Shown here: positions 60,994 through 64,000 of the stretch, one piece after another
Position numbering within the stretch: the first letter of the stretch is position 1
How the letters are laid out: the number at the start of each line of letters is the position of its first letter
NCBI GenBank assembly: GCA_007693535.1
Contig: REDK01000107.1
Location: forward strand, 1-64,000
DNA from: Chromatiaceae bacterium
GTDB taxonomy: Bacteria; Pseudomonadota; Gammaproteobacteria; Chromatiales; Chromatiaceae
Direction of reading: 5' to 3'
DNA length: 64,000 bases
The notes under the pieces: model-generated
Seen by the model: the letters and a program-made list of their open reading frames with translations, nothing else
Databases searched by the model: none
What the model was told of the DNA's origin: nothing
Made by a program: the position numbers and the translations under genes

Positions 60994-63618
60994 ATGGCCC
61001 TGAACAATCCAGCCGCGCCAGTTGTCAAGGCGCAGCTGCAAGATGCCTATTTGCCGGCGCCGGGGCACTTTGACGAGATGCGCGGCACCGACGGAGCACT
61101 GCGGCCGCACTGGCGTTACCTGCTGGATGCTTTGCGCAAGCTAGGGCCAAACGGCATCGACGTGCGCTGGCAGGAAGCGCGCCGACTCATCCGCGATAAT
61201 GGCGTCACTTACAACGTCTATGGCGATCCACGAGGCATTTCCCGTCCTTGGGAACTCGACCCCCTTCCCCTGCTGCTGCGCGGCGAGGAATGGGCGGAAC
61301 TCGAACGCGGCCTGATCCAGCGTGCGGAACTGCTGAACGCGATCCTGCTGGATCTGTACGGGGCCCGCAGTCTGATCAGCAAGGGTCTGCTCCCCGCAGA
61401 ACTGGTGGATGGACATCCAGACTATCTGCTGCCCTGCCATGGCACCACGGTCGCCGCCGAGCGCCCTCTGGTCTTCTACAGCGCCGACCTCACCCGGGAC
61501 CCCAGCGGTCATTGGCGCATCATCGGCGACCGCACCCAGAGCCCATCCGGCGCCGGTTATGCACTTGAGAACCGGGTGGTCCTGTCGCGGGTGATCCCAA
61601 GCCTGTTTCGCGACTCCCATGTCCATCGGCTGGCCGGGTTCTTCCGATCGGTGCGACGGGCGATGATCCGGCTGGCACCGCGCCACGAGGATCATGCCCG
61701 GGTGGCGCTGCTCACACCGGGACCGAGCAACGAGGCCTATTTCGAGCATGCCTACCTGGCCACCTATCTCGGCTACACCCTAGTGCGCGGCGGCGACCTG
61801 TCGGTCCGCGACGGTGCCCTATGGTTGCGGACCTTGGGCCGTCTGGAGCGCATCGACGCGCTGTTGCGGCGGGTGGATGATTCCTGGTGCGATCCGCTGG
61901 AGTTGCGCGAAAACTCCCTGCTCGGCGTGCCCGGGCTGTTGCAGTCGGTGCGGGCTGGCAATCTGACCGTCGCCAATGCGCTCGGCAGCGGCGTCCTCGA
62001 GCACCCCGGGCTGATGGTATTTCTGCCCCGGCTGTGCGAGCACCTGCTGCGCGAGGAATTGCAACTCCCTCATCTGCGCACCTGGTGGTGCGGGACGCGC
62101 GCGGATCGCGACTTCGTGATCGGGAATCTAGAAGGACTGGTGATCAAGCGTGCCGGTAGCCCGGCCGGGCAACGCTGCCAATTCGGGCGCAAGCTCAGCT
62201 CAGCCGAACGCGAACGCCTGGTCGCAGCCATCCGCGCCGAGCCTTACCGATATGTGGCACAGGAGGAGGTGACGCCTTCCACTGCCCCCGCCTACATCGA
62301 CGGCATCATCGAACCGCGCCCGTTTGTGCTGCGCAGCTTCATGGTCGCTGAAGAAGAAGGCTACACCGTCATGCCAGGCGGCTTGAGCCGGGTTGCCCTG
62401 GGCGCCGATACACCGATGGTGTCGAATCAGCTCGGCGGGCTGGGCAAGGATACCTGGGTCTTGGCGACCGAGCCGGAGCGCCAGGAGACGCTCCTGGTAG
62501 CCAGTGACCGCGCCGCACCAGCGGTGGTCAAGGAAAGCGAGGTCTCCTCGCGGGTGGCTGACAATCTCTTCTGGATTGGCCGTTACGCTGAACGCGCGGA
62601 GGGTCTGGTGCGACTGCTGCGGGTCGGCATCATTCAACTCTCCGAGCGCAACACGTTTGCCGATACCACGGCGAGTGACTGCTGCCTGCCATTGCTGTTA
62701 GCAGCCCTCACCCATCAAAGTCAGACCTATCCTGGCTTTGTCGGCGATGGCTCTGCTGCACTACTGCTGGACCCAACCCCGGAGTTGCTTGGCCTAGTCA
62801 GCGATATCGAGCGTATCGGCGGCCTGCCCCAGACCCTGCAGGCCCTCGACCATGCCGCCTGGTCGGTGCGCGAGCGCCTTTCTGCTGATACCTGGCGGAT
62901 CATCAACGACATCGAACACCATCTGCAGGTGCTCACCCGCTCCCCGCCGCAAGCCCTTGCCAACGCATTGGATGTGCTTGACCCACTGATCACATCATTG
63001 GTGGCGTTTTCGGCACTCACGAACGAAAACATGACCCACAACGAGGGTTGGCATTTCCTTGAGGCAGGTCGCCGCCTGGAACGGGGAATCAATACCGCCA
63101 CCCTGCTCCGCTCGACCCTTGTCACCGTGGCTCCTGAACAGGGCGAAGGGATGATCGTCGAGGCCGTCCTCGGTGTCACCGACAGCCTGATCACCTATCG
63201 TCGGCGCTATCAAGCCGGTACCCGGGTTGGCGCGCTCCTCGATCTGGTACTGCAGGATGAGACCAACCCGCGCGCGCTCGCTTACCAGATTGCCCAGCTT
63301 GCCCGGCTGATCGACGAAATGCCGCGCGACGGCATGACTCCACGCCGGACCCCGGCACAGAAGCTGTCACTGCGGCTACTGGCAGACCTGCGACTCGCCG
63401 AAATCCACCAGCTTGCCCAAGCCGGTCCCGATGGCAAGCGCCGGGAGACATTGGCCGAACTGCTGACCAGTATCGAAGGCGATATGTCCGACCTATCCGA
63501 CGCGCTGACCGCCCAGTATTTCCGCCACGAGGAACAACCACACAACCTCATCGAACACCGGCAGACAATACGGAATCGACGCGCAATCAGCACGTGTGAC
63601 AATGGGTTCAAACAATGA
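60994..63618 (+). CDS. circularly permuted ATP-grasp / alpha-E fusion protein
   Basis: An 874-residue fusion. Residues about 20-510 are a circularly permuted ATP-grasp (DUF404/DUF407; ARRLIRDNGVTYNVYGDPRG, LLPCHGTTVAAERPLVFYSADLTRDPSGHWRIIGDRTQSPSGAGYALENR, EDHARVALLTPGP). Residues about 530-850 are an alpha-E domain (SRVADNLFWIGRYAERAEGLVRLLR). In most bacteria these are two genes. They occur with a transglutaminase and may form an amide-ligase or peptide-modifying system; the substrate is unknown. ATG 60994; its stop overlaps the next start. Confidence 0.95.
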   Translation: MALNNPAAPVVKAQLQDAYLPAPGHFDEMRGTDGALRPHWRYLLDALRKLGPNGIDVRWQEARRLIRDNGVTYNVYGDPRGISRPWELDPLPLLLRGEEWAELERGLIQRAELLNAILLDLYGARSLISKGLLPAELVDGHPDYLLPCHGTTVAAERPLVFYSADLTRDPSGHWRIIGDRTQSPSGAGYALENRVVLSRVIPSLFRDSHVHRLAGFFRSVRRAMIRLAPRHEDHARVALLTPGPSNEAYFEHAYLATYLGYTLVRGGDLSVRDGALWLRTLGRLERIDALLRRVDDSWCDPLELRENSLLGVPGLLQSVRAGNLTVANALGSGVLEHPGLMVFLPRLCEHLLREELQLPHLRTWWCGTRADRDFVIGNLEGLVIKRAGSPAGQRCQFGRKLSSAERERLVAAIRAEPYRYVAQEEVTPSTAPAYIDGIIEPRPFVLRSFMVAEEEGYTVMPGGLSRVALGADTPMVSNQLGGLGKDTWVLATEPERQETLLVASDRAAPAVVKESEVSSRVADNLFWIGRYAERAEGLVRLLRVGIIQLSERNTFADTTASDCCLPLLLAALTHQSQTYPGFVGDGSAALLLDPTPELLGLVSDIERIGGLPQTLQALDHAAWSVRERLSADTWRIINDIEHHLQVLTRSPPQALANALDVLDPLITSLVAFSALTNENMTHNEGWHFLEAGRRLERGINTATLLRSTLVTVAPEQGEGMIVEAVLGVTDSLITYRRRYQAGTRVGALLDLVLQDETNPRALAYQIAQLARLIDEMPRDGMTPRRTPAQKLSLRLLADLRLAEIHQLAQAGPDGKRRETLAELLTSIEGDMSDLSDALTAQYFRHEEQPHNLIEHRQTIRNRRAISTCDNGFKQ

Positions 63619-64000
63619 GATACCGCATCATCCATGTGACCCGCTACGGGTATGTGGACAGCGTGTCCCTATGTCACAGCATCGCCTATCTGAAGCCCAG
63701 GGACATGCCGCATCAGCAGTGCCTCTCAGCACAGGTGCGGGTTTCTCCCTGGCCTTCGGTCGCACGGGAGCACACCGACATCTTCGGTAACCGGGTCAAC
63801 TACTTCTCGGTACAACTGGCCCATTCCACCCTCGAGATCACCGCAACCAGTGAGGTCGAGGTGCAGGACCAGTTGGTCCCGCCATTCGACGAATCCCCAT
63901 CCTGGGAGCAAGTGCGTGACGGCCTGGCAGATGACCTCAGCGAACCCAGTATTGCTGCACGCATCTTTGCTCTCCCCTCCCCGGTTGCGCCATTGAGTCC
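63615..64000 (+). CDS. transglutaminase-family protein, N-terminal part (cut by window end)
   Basis: The first 128 residues of a bacterial transglutaminase-like protein: RYRIIHVTRYGYVDSVSLCHSIAYLKPRD and FGNRVNYFSVQLAHSTLEITATSEVEV, the Bact_transglu_N beta domain. The catalytic Cys-His-Asp domain lies beyond the window. Its ATG overlaps the stop of the ATP-grasp/alpha-E gene (ATGA), so the two are translationally coupled and probably act together. Confidence 0.93.
   Translation, partial: MRYRIIHVTRYGYVDSVSLCHSIAYLKPRDMPHQQCLSAQVRVSPWPSVAREHTDIFGNRVNYFSVQLAHSTLEITATSEVEVQDQLVPPFDESPSWEQVRDGLADDLSEPSIAARIFALPSPVAPLS

Overview
The window is 64 kb of GC-rich chromosome from a gammaproteobacterium. 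Several arrangements point there: minCDE, a scRNA-dnaX-ybaB-recR-HIT block, mnmA-hflD, hemE, ygfZ, folE2 and a long-type argG. The mix also includes DUF2325, a degenerate HMA protein, a GNAT-nitrilase fusion, menE, and a sucrose/glucosylglycerol phosphorylase-type GH13 enzyme next to a HAD phosphatase. That mix suggests the Chromatiales (purple sulfur bacteria), but this is inference: no photosynthesis or sulfur-oxidation gene lies in the window.

Layout. 0-7.7 kb: initiator tRNA with promoter and terminator, the minC-minD-minE operon, then HIT, recR, ybaB and dnaX, with 4.5S RNA upstream of dnaX; a secreted coiled-coil protein follows. 7.7-11.5 kb: a small unknown protein, a DUF2325 protein and an HMA-like protein, the last two behind Fur-box-like operators, then comF. 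11.5-19.3 kb: a small SET-domain protein, mnmA-hflD, hemE, a DUF2452 protein, a pteridine-reductase-type SDR, a MidA/NDUFAF7-type methyltransferase and an NDUFA9-type SDR. 19.7-29.4 kb: membrane and lipoprotein unknowns, a DUF938 methyltransferase, a zinc metallopeptidase, folE2, a metallophosphoesterase coupled to the GNAT-nitrilase fusion, a DUF4389 protein and a GNAT enzyme.

29.45-31.35 kb is the only clearly accessory stretch. It is a scrap yard with a SNF2-helicase fragment, a truncated transposase, a frameshifted DUF499-type ATPase fragment, an intact Rieske protein, and a stop-interrupted reading frame on the minus strand. The helicase and ATPase fragments look like remains of one phage-defence island.

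31.4-46 kb: MgtC/DUF4010 membrane protein, dienelactone-hydrolase-like protein, photolyase, unknown secreted protein, DinB-like protein, an AT-richer orphan gene, ygfZ divergent from an RNase II-type exonuclease, MaoC-like hydratase, Mesh1-like HD hydrolase, solute-binding protein, TlpA-like thioredoxin, a Cys-rich FmdB-like protein and a DegS-like protease. 46-64 kb: DUF2892, an ABC-2 permease without its ATPase, an RCK-domain cation channel, hemerythrin, hemH, DUF971, argG divergent from menE, HAD phosphatase plus GH13 phosphorylase, a CIA30-like protein, DUF302, and a fused ATP-grasp/alpha-E protein translationally coupled to a transglutaminase cut by the window end.

Most genes are housekeeping and stand in one- to three-gene units. 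Best candidates for new biology: the Fur-type DUF2325/HMA pair; the ATP-grasp/alpha-E/transglutaminase pair; the poly-C run in dnaX that would give a gamma-sized product by -1 slippage; and the decayed defence island. Many starts are GTG or TTG with good ribosome binding sites (minD, comF, hemE, the pteridine reductase, folE2, DUF4389, the solute-binding protein, menE), so ATG-only annotation will misplace them.
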